A stretch of DNA of 64,000 bases from Haematobia irritans. Lineage: Eukaryota > Arthropoda > Insecta > Diptera > Muscidae. The notes under the pieces were generated by a model. The model had not been told where the DNA came from. It worked only from the letters and a program-made list of their open reading frames with translations, and ran no database searches. The stretch spans positions 46,861,096-46,925,095 of the forward strand of contig NC_134400.1 of NCBI RefSeq assembly GCF_050003625.1, written 5' to 3'. Position 1 is the stretch's first letter. Each line of letters begins with the position of its first letter. Shown here piece by piece: positions 24,921 through 37,030 of the stretch. The position numbers and the translations under genes are program-made.

Positions 24921-25091
24921 ATGTTTGCAAAAATTAATCCACATCAAGATGGTGATGGTGAAGACGTTGACACAGTTACTGGACCAAAAGTTGGTACGAA
25001 ACAAAAAACCAAGAAATTTCACTTTTTCTTGCCACTTGCAAATGAGAGAGGGCTCGCTTGTACACTCAACACAAAAGAAATTTGAACCGGA
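24921..25091 (+). CDS. Possible small ORF or first exon, Asp/Gly-rich N-terminus (unrecognised)
   Basis: A frame of 56 codons starts at ATG 24921 and reads MFAKINPHQDGDGEDVDTVT at its N-terminus, then turns Lys-rich and ends at 25091. The composition is more protein-like than most frames here. It may instead stop at a donor-like GGTACGA near 24999. No domain is recognised. It lies in the only stretch (24.9-25.8 kb) free of identified repeats, between two hAT copies. Very uncertain: it could equally be chance. Confidence 0.2.
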
Positions 25092-25222
25092 ATTTTCTTA
25101 ACTGTCACAATGATTGCTGATTAATTTCGTTGTTTGTTTATTTTTTGTATCTTTTCGAATTAAATGAGGAGCTCTTCAATAATTTCTATCATATGCAAAA
25201 GAAATTATTTTTATATGCAATA

Positions 25223-25372
25223 TTAGGGTTTCTTTGTGTCTTTTTGTTTAAAAGGACCGGGAAATATTTGTTTAACCATTGCATAGATATAAGAAGGTAA
25301 ATATGATCGTATGGCCTTTAATGCGGAGGCGTTGAAGGTGTCTTCTGGGTTTTCAATATACTTTTTTTGAAA
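25223..25372 (-). CDS. Possible terminal exon, unrecognised
   Basis: A minus-strand frame ends at the stop 25223-25225 and reads NPEDTFNASALKAIRSYLPS, followed by YIYAMVKQIFPGPFKQ, with markedly better codon composition than its flanks. Upstream is a T-rich/A-rich low-complexity stretch, so any exon start is probably within 25340-25375. I do not recognise the protein. It could be the last exon of a gene, a decayed transposon gene or chance. Confidence 0.2.
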   Translation of the reverse strand, partial: FQKKYIENPEDTFNASALKAIRSYLPSYIYAMVKQIFPGPFKQKDTKKP

Positions 25373-25650
25373 TCTAGTTTTTTTTATTTTTTTAAGTATT
25401 ATTTCTTTCTTTTTACTGCATTTCAATTTGACACACGCACACATCTAACTTCAGAATTTTTCTAATAGCCATTATTTTCTTCCGTATTGCAAAAACAACC
25501 AAAATAACAATAAATATGCTCTTTTTTCGTCTTCTTTCCGTTCAATGTTTTTCTGGGTTTTTTTGTGACTATAACTGAAGCTGCACATAACGCGAGTGAA
25601 GACCTAGGCACAACCTTTCAACGCGATTTCTAAACTAAGACTGACTGCAG

Positions 25651-25755
25651 ATGGCGGCCTATGTGATCGCAACAAACCGTTTGCGAATGGCCAAAGACAC
25701 GATTGAACGGATGGACAGACATATCATCGACACAATGTGTATGCGATTAAGCAGG
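25651..25755 (+). CDS. Possible short exon ending at a GT donor, unrecognised
   Basis: From ATG 25651 the frame reads MAAYVIATNRLRMAKDTIER, then MDRHIIDTMCMRLSR, in GC-richer codons than the surroundings. It runs to AGCAG|GTTTGT at about 25754, a plausible splice donor; beyond it the translation becomes a Phe/Leu-rich artefact. Upstream CTGACTGCAG could be an acceptor. The hAT copy 2 lies about 90 bp downstream and would be intronic if this exon is real. No family is recognised. Confidence 0.25.
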
Positions 25756-25846
25756 TTTGTATATTTTTTTTTTGTTTGCCTTCTTCAACTCACAATGGAA
25801 TTGAAACATTGTTATCTCTTGTATTTTTGTTGATGTTGGGCAGACT

Positions 25847-26772
25847 CAGTGTTGCCAATTTGGTGCTTTTAGCACCAAATTTAGTGCTTTTTGATTTCTA
25901 AAAAGCACCAAATTGCCTTTTTGGTGCCTTTTCAAAAAAAGCACCAACTTGGTGCTTTCTGGCATTTTCATTTAGTGCTTTTGGTGCTTTTTTTATTTTG
26001 AACAGTATTAAGTTTAATTGATACAAAAATTTTGATTAGGCTTTCAAGAGCCGAAGAAACTCAAATTTATTGCCAAATATAGAATTTGATTGTTATGAAG
26101 TTGGTATTGATTATTTTTTAATTAATATTGTTATTTAGGGTATTCTGTAGGAAAGTCGAGCGATGAGTGTCGAATTTTTGAATTTGGTAAAGATGTCATT
26201 AAAAACGTTTGTATTAAATTCACAAAAGCACGCAAAACTGAAATAAGCAATAGATTCCTTCCATACTTAAATATTTTGATCAGTGATGTTCACTGATCAA
26301 AATGAATTGGACGAAAGCATTAAAACTGATCAAAGTGTATACTTGAATAACGGTTTATAATGGTGAGTACTAAGTTCGAGTTTTGCCGCTAAAGTGAAAA
26401 CTATATCAGTAAAAAAGGCATAAAATTATGCATATTTGCTGCAAATTTTATTATAACTTGATGGGGAATAGCCAAAAGCAAATTTTCACAAAGTTTATAT
26501 TCCTTAGAATGAATTATTAAAGAAGTTGTAATTGTGCAAAAATGACTATTGTAGCAGCTAAACTCGATCTTAATACCCACCTTAACTTCTTAAAATTCAA
26601 TTCACAAAAGTTCTATAATACATCTTCGGAAGTTTTTTTTTTTTTTTTTTTTTAGTAGAGCATTTAATTTTAGTAAATTTAGTAGAGCATTTAATTTTGT
26701 GGTGCAAGGTGGTATGTTAGAATTTATAATATATTTTTGGTGCTTTTTGGCCTTGGAGAGTTGGCAACACTG
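25847..26772. mobile_element. hAT-type non-autonomous element, copy 2 (926 bp)
   Basis: Same termini CAGTGTTGCCAA / TTGGCAACACTG, with a different perfect 8-bp target duplication, GGCAGACT (25839-25846 and 26773-26780). Line-by-line reading against the 22821 copy shows no difference apart from the poly-T length. Two independent target duplications prove two transpositions rather than a segmental duplication. The near-identity implies recent activity and an active hAT transposase elsewhere in the genome. Confidence 0.93.
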
Positions 26773-26780
26773 GGCAGACT

Positions 26781-27261
26781 TATGCTCTCTATTTTAGCAA
26801 AAGAGAGTGAGAGCGAGAGTTAGCGTTATGAAAAGAGTAACTGTGTGTGTGTCGTATGTGCAATAGACAGAATGGGGAACATTGTGGTAATTATTGAAAA
26901 GTGTGTACCATTCTTGTTCGTTAATGAACGTAGAATGTATGAAGTTGAAGAGTATACTGTGTGAGTGTGTATGTGTGCATGGATTTATAATGGCAAGTAA
27001 TACGAGCAATTTTAATGAATAACAAGTAATGAAGATTTAACCAAAATAACTGGGGGTATGTTTGTATTTTCATTCTTATTGGATTGTTTTGTCTCTGAAA
27101 GACGAGAGGTTCAACGGAAGTTAGTAAACATTGATGCAGACACATTGAAAAATATGTAATAGCTGTTTAAACTGCTGCGAAAAATGTGTGACCTTAGGTA
27201 TAAACATCTTTAAAATAAAGAAAGCCCGTAATCTATGTTTTAAAATTGTTTTCATTAAACT
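26781..27261. other. Unassigned sequence; right part resembles repeat family N
   Basis: 26790-27000 holds GT-rich simple stretches (TGTGTGTGTG, GAGAGTGAGAGCGAGAG) and no gene. 27180-27261 resembles family N and continues, after the mariner insertion, at 30585. Confidence 0.3.
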
Positions 27262-28332
27262 TACGAGGGCGGTTCGGAAACTTCTTAGCCTATCAATGAA
27301 AGAGAATAGTTTGTTTTTCAAAAATATTTTTATTTTTCAATATAATCTCCTGAAACTTCAATACATTTAGTCCAACGCTTTTCTAGCAATTCTATCCCTC
27401 GATTAAAATAGTTTTCCTCAAGGTCTTCAAAATAGTGGTTTACAACTGTAATTGCATCTTCATTTGAGGTAAAACGCTTGCCAGCAAGGATTTTTTTAGA
27501 TTTGGGAATAAGTAAAAGTCACTGGGAGCTAAATCAGGAGAATAAGGTGGGTGGTCAAGCCACTCGTACTTTAATTCGTTTATTTTAGCCATTATTAAAA
27601 CACTCTTGCGAGCTGGTGCGTTGTCTTGATTAAATATTATTTTTTGTGTTGTAAGCCAGGACTTTTTTTTCGAATTTGTACATTTAATTTATCCAAAAGG
27701 TTGCAATAGTACTCTGAATTTATTGTTTTACCCTTTTGCAGATAGTCAATCAATAAAATACCTTTGAAGTCCCAAAAAACCGATGCCGTAACCTTACCAG
27801 CCGATTGAATTGTTTTTGCCTTCTCTGGGGCACTTCCTCCAGCTTCAGTCCATTGTTTGGATTGTTCTTTTGTTTCTGGAGTATAGTGGTGGATCCATGT
27901 CTCATCACCAGTTATGAAACGACGCTTAAAATCAATTTTATTTCGCTTAAAACGATCCAAACAAGCTTGAGAAATGTTCATTCTTATGCGTTTTTGATCG
28001 ACTGTTAATGAATGCGGCACCCATATTGCAGAAAGTTTTTTCATCTGTAGTTCTTCATGCAAAATTAAATGGACTCGCTCATTTGAGTTGCCCATGATAT
28101 AACAATTTCACGCACTTTTATTCGTCGATCATTTAATACCATATCATGCACTTTGGCTACAATTTCTATTGTTGTTGCTCGTTTTGGACGTCCACTACGT
28201 GGTTCATCTTCAATGCTTGTACGACCACGTTTAAATTCAGCAACCCAATTTTTTACTGTTGCATACGAAGGAGCACTTTCACCTAACCCATTCACCATAT
28301 CATTATGAATTTCTTGTCCCGATAAACCTTTT

Positions 28333-30417
28333 TTATACCCTCCATCATAGGATGGGGGTATATTAACTTTGTCATTCCGTTTGTAACACATCGAAATATT
28401 GCTCTAAGACCCCATAAAGTATATATATTCTGGGTCGTGGTGAAATTCTGAGTCGATCTAAGCATGTCCGTCCGTCCGTCTGTTGAAATCACGCTAACTT
28501 CCGAACGAAACAAGCTATCGACTTGAAACTTGGCACAAGTAGTTGTTATCGATGTAGGTTGGATGGTATTGAAAATGGGCCATATCGGTCCACTTTTACG
28601 TATAGCCCCCGTATAAAGGGACCCTCAGATTTGGCTTGTGGAGCCTCTAACAGAAGCATATTTCATCCGATCCGGCTGAAATTTGGTATATGGTGTTGGT
28701 ATATGGTATCTAACAACCATGCAAAAATTGGTCCACATCGGTCCATAATTATATATAGCCCCCATATAAACCGATCCCCAGATTTGGCTTGCGGAGCCTA
28801 AAAGAGAAGCAAATTTCATCCGATCCGGCTGAAATTTGGTATATGGTGTTGGTATATGGTCTCTAACAACCGTGCAAAAATTGGTTCACATCGGTCCATA
28901 ATTATATATAGCCCCCATATAAACCGATCCCCAGATTTGGCTTGCGGAGCCTCAAAGAGAAGAAAATTTCATCCGATCCGGCTGAAATTTGGTACATGAT
29001 GTTAGTATATGGCCTCTAACAACCATGCAAAAATTGGTCCATAACGGTCCTTAATTATATATAGCTCCCATATAAACCGATCCCCAGATTTGGCTTGTGG
29101 AGCCTCTAAGAGAAGCATATTTCATCCGATCCGGCTGAAATTTGGTACATGGTGTTGGTATATGGTTTTTAACAATCATGCAAAAATTGGTCCACATCGG
29201 TCCATAATTATATATAGCCCCCATATAAACCGATCCCCAGATTTGGCTTGCGGAGCCTCAAAGAGAAGCAAATTTCATCCGATTCGGCTGAAATTTGGTA
29301 CATGATGTTGGTATATGGTCTCTAACAACCATACAAAAATTGGTCCACATCGGTCCATAATTATATATAGACCCCATATAACCGATCTCCATGTTTGGCT
29401 TGCGAAGCCTCAAAGAGGAGCAAATTGCATCCGATCCGGCTGAAATTTGGTACATGGTATTGGTATATGGTCTCTAACAACCGTGCAAAAATTGGTCCAC
29501 ATCGGTCCATAATTATATATAGCGCCCATACAAACCGATCCAAAGATTTGGGTTGCGGAGCTTCAAAGAGAAGCAAATTTCATCCGATCCGCCTGAAATT
29601 TGGTACATGATATTGGTATATGGTATCTAACAACCATGCAAAAATTGGTCCACATCGGTTCATAATTATATATAGCCCCCATATAAACCGATCCCCAGAT
29701 TTGGCTTGCGAAGTCTCCAAGAGAAGCAAATTTCATCCAATCCGGTTGTAATTTGGAACATGGTGTTAGTATATGATCTTTAACAACCGTGCCAGAATTG
29801 GTCCATAGCGGTCCATAATTATATATAGCCCCCATATAAAACATTCTCCAGATTTGACCAGGAGCAAAATTCATCCGATCCGGTTCAAATAAGGAACGTG
29901 GTGTTAGTATATGGTCGCTAACAACCATACTAAAATTGGTCCAATCACACAAAAATTGGTCCATATCGGTTCATAATCATGGTTGCCACTCGAGCCAAAA
30001 ATAATCTACCAAGATTTTATTTCTGTAGAAATTTTTGTCAAAATTTTCTTTCTATAGAAAATTTTGTAATTTTTTTTTTTTCTATAGAAAATTTTGTGAA
30101 CATTTTATTTCTATAGAAAATTTTGTTAAAATTTTATTTCTGTAGAAAATTTTGTCAAAATTTTATGTCTACTTTGTCAAACTGAATTATATACGTATTG
30201 GATCGATCTTTTTTGATTTAATATATACCACGTATGGACTTACATACAATTTAGAATATGGTGTTAGGAGGTTTTAAGATACCTTGCCATCGGCAAGCGT
30301 TACCGCAACTTAAGTAATTCGATTGTGGATGGCAGTGTTTAGATGAAGTTTCTACGCAATCCATGATGGAGGGTACATAAGCTTCGGCCTGGCCGAACTT
30401 ACGGCCGTATATACTTG
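28333..30417 (+). mobile_element. HINE-like element, family B copy 3 (inside mariner 1)
   Basis: The 5' end TTATACCCTCCATCATAGG folds with the following GATGGGGGTATA. The 3' end has TTCGGCCTGGCCGAA, CGGCCGTATATACTTG, then TT. About nine monomers of roughly 153 bp (each with TTTGGCTTGCGGAGCC-type phrases) fill 28600-29960. The insertion lies in the mariner reading frame between CAT-AA and AAAAGGT codon sequence, with no duplication longer than TT. This is the T-T insertion expected of Helentron-type elements. A piece of the 29-bp-satellite element is embedded at 29975-30180. Confidence 0.8.
29975..30180 (-). mobile_element. Fragment of the 29-bp-satellite element
   Basis: Begins GGTTGCCACTCGAGCC, the inverse of the right end of the 42960-45506 element, and continues with about five degenerate units of TTTCTATAGAAAATTTTGT. 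It lies within the array region of the family-B element, so it inserted after or with it. Confidence 0.7.
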
Positions 30418-30584
30418 TTATGTAAATATTTAATGACAGCACGCATTTCTAATTTTGCCATTGTAAAAAAAAAATGCGGATGAGTCTTTTTTGAACACCT
30501 GTTTCTATATGAAGGAGTTGCCAAATCGAAACATGTGTTCATAGTCTTTTTGTACTAGGCTAAGAAGTTTCCGAACTGCCCTCG

Positions 30585-32820
30585 TATGCTACTCATGTTA
30601 GAAATTTGCGTCCATTCGTTAAAATCGTATGTCTGAGAAGTAATGCAAAATTGCTCTCAAGTAAAGAAAAATAGCTCTGATTTATTAAGTTGCCATTTAG
30701 TGGCTAAACTCGAACTTTGTACCCACTTTAAAGAAATAACCTTTAAATTCAGTGAATTATTGAATCTTTGGATGGAAGATAGGAAATATTTCCATACTGG
30801 CTAACACATAGTTTAAGGATGTTGCTTTCTTGATTTTATCTTTTTTTTATTCAAGAAAACATTTTCTCACAGAAAATATGTGTCCAATTTTTTTCCAATT
30901 AATGTAATTGATTCTACTAAGTTTTAATTAAAAAACAAAATGAAACAGACTGCGAATAAGACTGCGCTAAAACTAAAACAATTTTTATTTATTTTATTTT
31001 AATTCAAATTTCAAATGAATATTACTTCTTAAATCTCAAACGCATTAGGCTCAAAATCTATTAAAAGTGGATTCCTAAAAATATGTTTAAAGAAGGCACG
31101 TCTTCATTTTTGAGTAATCTCTTTTTGTTGTGTAAACGCATAAAGTCAAAAATATCGATACTTACCAAACAATGAAAAAAGTATGATTATTTGAAATGTA
31201 TTTACCTGAAAAGATAAAAATATTATGTTAATCAATATATTTTGAATTTGGCTGTTATTCGAATAAAAATAAGTTAGGTTAGGTATACTGGATATGTGCT
31301 GTTAGAGACACTATTAAAGATTCGGCCGATCGCAAATTCGGGCCTATATGGTAATTCCAAAAAAAGAATTAAATTCTTCGTATTATGCATTAAAGTAGAT
31401 ATTAAGCCATAATTCCATTACTAACTGTATCTCTCTCACACACACACTCTCATATATCAAGCCGGTAAGGAAATATTGTTTCATTTTCTTATTGTTTCTC
31501 TCACATGGTGTAAATTAAGTAATTATGCATAATGGAGAATTAAGCCATTCACACTATAAACTGTTCCTTTCCAATGGATGAATGTGTGTGTGTTTGTGTG
31601 TTCATCACAAAAGCAACAACATATATGATAATATGCAATAAGGCCACTTTTGTTAATGGGGATTGATTGTGTGGCTCGCTCTATGTGGTGTGCAATAAAA
31701 TGTGATCACCCATCTCGTTATAATCATCCACTGCACCATAATAATCATCAGTATTGACGATGAGATTCTTCTCCTTGTTTTGTGTGTCATTAGTATTTGT
31801 TGTTGTATCGAGGCGGCTGCTTTTGTCATTGTGTATTTTGTTGAATTTTGGCTTTGAAGTAAAGTTTGTTTACATTCTCTGTTGTTAACCAGATGTAAAC
31901 AAGGTATTTTTAGTGTGAGAGACCCCAACACCGCAACCAAGATTACAATCTCAGTCAGCCCTGTGCCTGTGCCTTTGTTTCCCTTGTTCTTCAATAATAA
32001 AAAAACGACAAAAACTGCATTTTTGTTGAGAATGACACTCTGAAATTTCCAATGCATTTTTTTGTTTTTGTTTGGCCATCAGTGCGTGGTATGGTGGTGT
32101 CATTGTTGTTATTGTCCGTCAATTTATATTTTTTTATGAATACAAAAAACCCAGAGCCCATATTTCTCTGATGGTTTTTAGTTCACCTCTCAGTATGACT
32201 GACTGCCTATGTTAAGACTTTATGAAGCTAGTGATGGTTATTAATCTAAAAACAAACTATAACTAAAATATAAGGGAATTGTGGGAACATTTTCGGAGTT
32301 AACAATTGTTTTCTTAATTCCATATGGCAGTATAATACGTAGCTGTGAATTTAAATTTCGTAGACTCATGGGTTTACACACGAAACCCTGTCTCATATGT
32401 GAGACCTTGTTGACAGTTGGTTTTTATGTCGTTTTTAACTTTTATTAAAAGGTGTTTTTATGGCGATGGTTTGGCCATTTAAATGAAAATACCATAACAA
32501 AATTCTTGTTAATTACAATAAAAAATTATAATGAAATTGATTAAAATATCTGCATAGAGTTTGACTAATAATTCACGAAATATGGAGATTTACTATATTA
32601 AATCAACCAAAGGCGCTTAGTCGTGTTTATCAACTGAATTAAAATGAATTCCATTAAATTTATTATAATAAAAAATATATAGTTTCAACTAATTTAATTT
32701 AGTATATAAAATTATTTTGATTTTGTTTTAATCTAAACAGTAAAAAAAGGTATTTCCAATTTATAACGTATTCAATTAAAAGAGTTAACTAATACAAATA
32801 ATTTTTCAATTAAATCATAA
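30585..32820. other. Family N remnant, then unassigned sequence
   Basis: 30590-30850 continues the N-family repeat interrupted by mariner 1. 31300-32260 has GT/CA-rich and mixed-composition stretches typical of intronic or intergenic fly DNA. A 134-residue minus frame (31653-32057) is unrecognised, with no convincing codon pattern. Two TTAGGT-like repeats near 31275 are too short to call a SINE. Confidence 0.3.
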
Positions 32821-32822
32821 TA

Positions 32823-33098
32823 CACACACAAAAAATATTTGTTGTCTTCTATCACGAAATTAATTGATCCAATTAATTTTTAATTGAAATGTCTTCAATC
32901 ACAGAAATGATAGTATCAATTACAAAATTTATTGAAAGTCAATTGAAAAATTAATTGATTCAATTGATACCATTAATTTTGTGATTGGTTTTGGTTTCAA
33001 TGAAAAAATTTGTTGAATCAATAAAATTTTTAATTGAATGTTTTTTAAAATTCAATTGAGACTTTAATTGGAAAAATGTTCGTGGAATTTTTTCTGTG
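32823..33098. mobile_element. AATTAATT-rich MITE
   Basis: Bounded by CACACACAAAAAATATTTG and AATTTTTTCTGTG with TA on both sides (32821-32822, 33099-33100). The interior is dominated by CAATTAATTTTTAATTG-like motifs in both orientations. Related blocks occur at about 24510-24720 and 34890-35070. Limits are approximate. Confidence 0.55.
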
Positions 33099-33223
33099 TA
33101 TAATCAGTTACGAAAATTGAAAACTAAAAAAAAAATAAAAAAATTAAAAAAACACGTTTTAAATTATACCAAATAACATTTTAATTTAAATATAAAAGAA
33201 ATATTTAGTTTATATATAGGGTA

Positions 33224-34630
<1,407 letters not shown>

Positions 34631-34873
34631 ACACGCAGAGAAGGAATATGATCACCTCAAACATGTTTCAAGAGCAAAATGTTATTTTTGGATGGTGACC
34701 ATGTAACATGTTCACTGCAGCCATGTTATTTTTTCGGAAGTTATGTATCTGTTTTCGGAAAGCATGTTATGTTTGGCGAGAAAACAACATTTTTGCGATA
34801 AAAATGTTACATGGTCACCATCCACAAATAATATTTTGCTCTTGAAACATGTTTGAGGTGATCATAGTCCTTC
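34631..34873. mobile_element. Foldback MITE with about 80-bp inverted arms
   Basis: Begins ACGCAGAGAAGGAATATGAT and its inverse ends at TTCTCTGGGT. The arms continue inward with CACCTCAAACATGTTTCAAG and GATGGTGACCATGTAACAT, mismatching at only a few positions. GTAC on both sides (34627-34630, 34874-34877) is a possible 4-bp target duplication. About 243 bp in total, so nearly the whole element is stem. No coding capacity. Confidence 0.8.
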
Positions 34874-35318
34874 TCTGGGTGTACAATAAATAAGTTGATA
34901 GTCTCAATAAATTAATTGCGTCAATAATTGAGTCAATAATATTGTTAATTAAATCAATTAAAAATTTAATTGAAAGTGTCGAAGAAATTGATAAATTTCT
35001 ATTCAAGCGTGATTGAAGCAATTTCAATTAAAAATTCATTGGATCAATAAATTTCGGGAGTGTATTCAAAAAACAATTGTTTGTATGTAATCTAATTTAA
35101 TTCCAAACATTTTAGTCTAAATTTAAATTTATATTAATTTTTTTAGTATTAAGTTTTATTATTTAATAGAGGGGAAAAATTAATTTTAATTTTATTTTTA
35201 TTTTTAAATTTAACGTTTATGTTAATTTTTTTTTATTTCATTTTAATTTGTTTTTTTAATTAACATGAACATTTGTAACTTTTCCACCATAATGGTTTAT
35301 TAAATATATTTTTATATA
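34874..35318. repeat. AATTAATT-rich block and AT-rich spacer
   Basis: 34890-35070 carries repeated TCAATTAAAAATTTAATTG motifs like the MITE at 32823. The remainder is T-rich without features. Confidence 0.45.
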
Positions 35319-35480
35319 CAGTGAAACCTCCTTTAAGGGGACACCCACGGTTGGCTAGCTTTGGTCCACAGTTTAGAGGCATCCAATTCCAAGAGCTTAT
35401 GCCAGTAGGCGACTTATGAAAAGTGTCAAATTTAGAGAAAGGTATCTTTTCCAAGTGTTCAAGTTTAAGAGGTTTCACTG
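35319..35480. mobile_element. pogo-like MITE (162 bp)
   Basis: Perfect inverted ends CAGTGAAACCTC / GAGGTTTCACTG with TA duplications at 35317-35318 and 35481-35482. TA targets with CAGTNNAACCTC ends are typical of pogo/Tigger-type Tc1-mariner relatives. It is too short to code for a transposase; the 81-residue minus frame over it is fortuitous. Confidence 0.8.
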
Positions 35481-37030
35481 TATATGTCTTACATTCACAA
35501 TTCACACAGAAATGTATAGTATGTAAAATAGAACAACACCCTTAGTCACTTCTCTAGAGGTCTGTACATGCAAATATTGATAGCTCGATGTAGGGCGGCA
35601 AAGTTCTGAGAGATGGAAGCAAATAAATTCATATAACAAAGACCGTTGTCAGTTCAACGTAGTAAAAGTGATATGCATATAAACAATATAATTGTTATTA
35701 ATAAAAAAAAAATAAGAATCAATTCGAAAAGAAATATCACACAATAAATGCTAAAAAATCAAGACAAATCACTAAAGTGACGCAAAACTGCAATCATAGA
35801 ACCTCTAAAGAGACATCAATTTAAATTCTGAATGGTGTGTAGGAGGTGGGGAATATGGAATGGAAGGCTTTCCATTATCACAAATGGGGATGATGAAGAT
35901 CAATGGCTTTATTATTCTATTGGGGGAAATAAATCGATGTCTCTTTCAAAAACCAATTGAAAAATAGGGTTACAGAAATTAGGAGACTTTTCCTTTCTAT
36001 TTATCTTTTGGCAGAGGAAACCAATGTTTCACACACTATTGCTGGCCCTTCTTCCTGTTCATTGTTAACATCATCATGAATGGTCGTAATGAGCAACTTT
36101 TATTTAAATTAATGGAAAAAGGGGAAAAAGTCACCATGGGAGGCTATCAATTTTTTAATATCCAGCATAGAAGCAGGGGTTATTAATTTAATTATTTTTT
36201 AAATGGGGCTCATGAGTACGTAGAGCTTATTTTTCTATATAGAACATTATGAGGGATTTTCTTACTACGAGCCAAGTGAAAGTTAACTTTAAGGTAATTG
36301 TTTTCAGTTTTCTTAACAAATTGCTCAACTCTTAAGTTTGGGAAAGCTTAAAACAGCTGGATATTTATGTGGCACCTAAGTTTGACTGACAAACTGTTAA
36401 TATTGGTAATGTAATTGGTAGAAAATAAAAATGAAACAAAATTGAAAATAAATATTTTTTAAAATAAAATTTTTGTTTTTTCATAAATAAATAAATACCG
36501 TAAAACACTCTGGACATCTCTTAATTTTTATGAATTAAATTAAATGAAAATAAATTAAATTAATCGAAAAAATAAAACATTTCCAAAACATCCCAATAAG
36601 CAGTATTAAAATTGCAAAAATGATTGTCAAGGAGTGATCGTATGAAGTTAGAGTATACTAAAAAGTTGTTTATAATTTTATAGACTACATTTCGTCCCTT
36701 TATTGTTTGGTAAAATGTTCAAAAGTTCAAGTGCTGTAGCCGATAAACAGAAAAATCGGTTAAAAAGAAGGTAATTTTGTCGAAATTTTTGGGGTTTTTG
36801 AGCATGAAGATGCAATTTTTCCGACTTAATATATTTAGAATTTTTGTCGGTCAAGTCAAGATCTACAACTAAAAACTATAAAAAAAATTGCAAAAAGTTC
36901 TCATAGTCGAATTTGAAGAAAAACTATAGAGGCTCATAAAAAGCGAACGGCAACCAATCTAGCAAAATCCAGAAATTACTATCCCCTCTCATCGAGTAAT
37001 TTTGGCTGGGATAAGTGATTTTTTGTTTGG
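35481..37030. other. Unassigned sequence
   Basis: Mixed AT-rich sequence without recognisable genes or repeats. 35800-36300 looks like unique intergenic DNA. Confidence 0.3.

Larger units (their letters stand above)
27330..30461 (-). pseudogene. mariner (DD34D) transposase, disrupted
   Basis: Cut-and-paste transposase of about 348 codons in two blocks: ATG at 30461 with MAKLEMRAVIKYLH up to 30418, then KKGLSGQEIHNDMVNG from 28332 to the stop at 27330-27332. Visible parts: an N-terminal helix-turn-helix region with RSGRPKRATT, the catalytic block TGDETWIHHYTPE, NQDNAPA, and PPYSPDLAPSD. The second Asp and the Asp of APSD are separated by 34 residues, as in mariner. It is inactivated by the family-B insertion after about 14 codons and by at least two frameshifts, one near 28100 and one near 27640. 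All three catalytic Asp codons survive. The subfamily was not assigned. Confidence 0.88.
27264..30584 (-). mobile_element. mariner element 1, split by a family-B insertion
   Basis: Inverted ends CGAGGGCGGTTCGGAAACTT (left) and, read inward from the right, CGAGGGCAGTTCGGAAACTT; they continue as CTTAGCC. TA target duplications are at 27262-27263 and 30585-30586. Removing the family-B element (28333-30417) leaves about 1.24 kb, the normal size of a mariner. The transposase reads right to left and is described separately. The flanks belong to repeat family N. Confidence 0.9.

Noticed and set aside
31653..32057. 134-residue minus-strand frame
   Set aside because: No domain, poor codon pattern, and a Met-rich tail from CAT repeats; probably chance.
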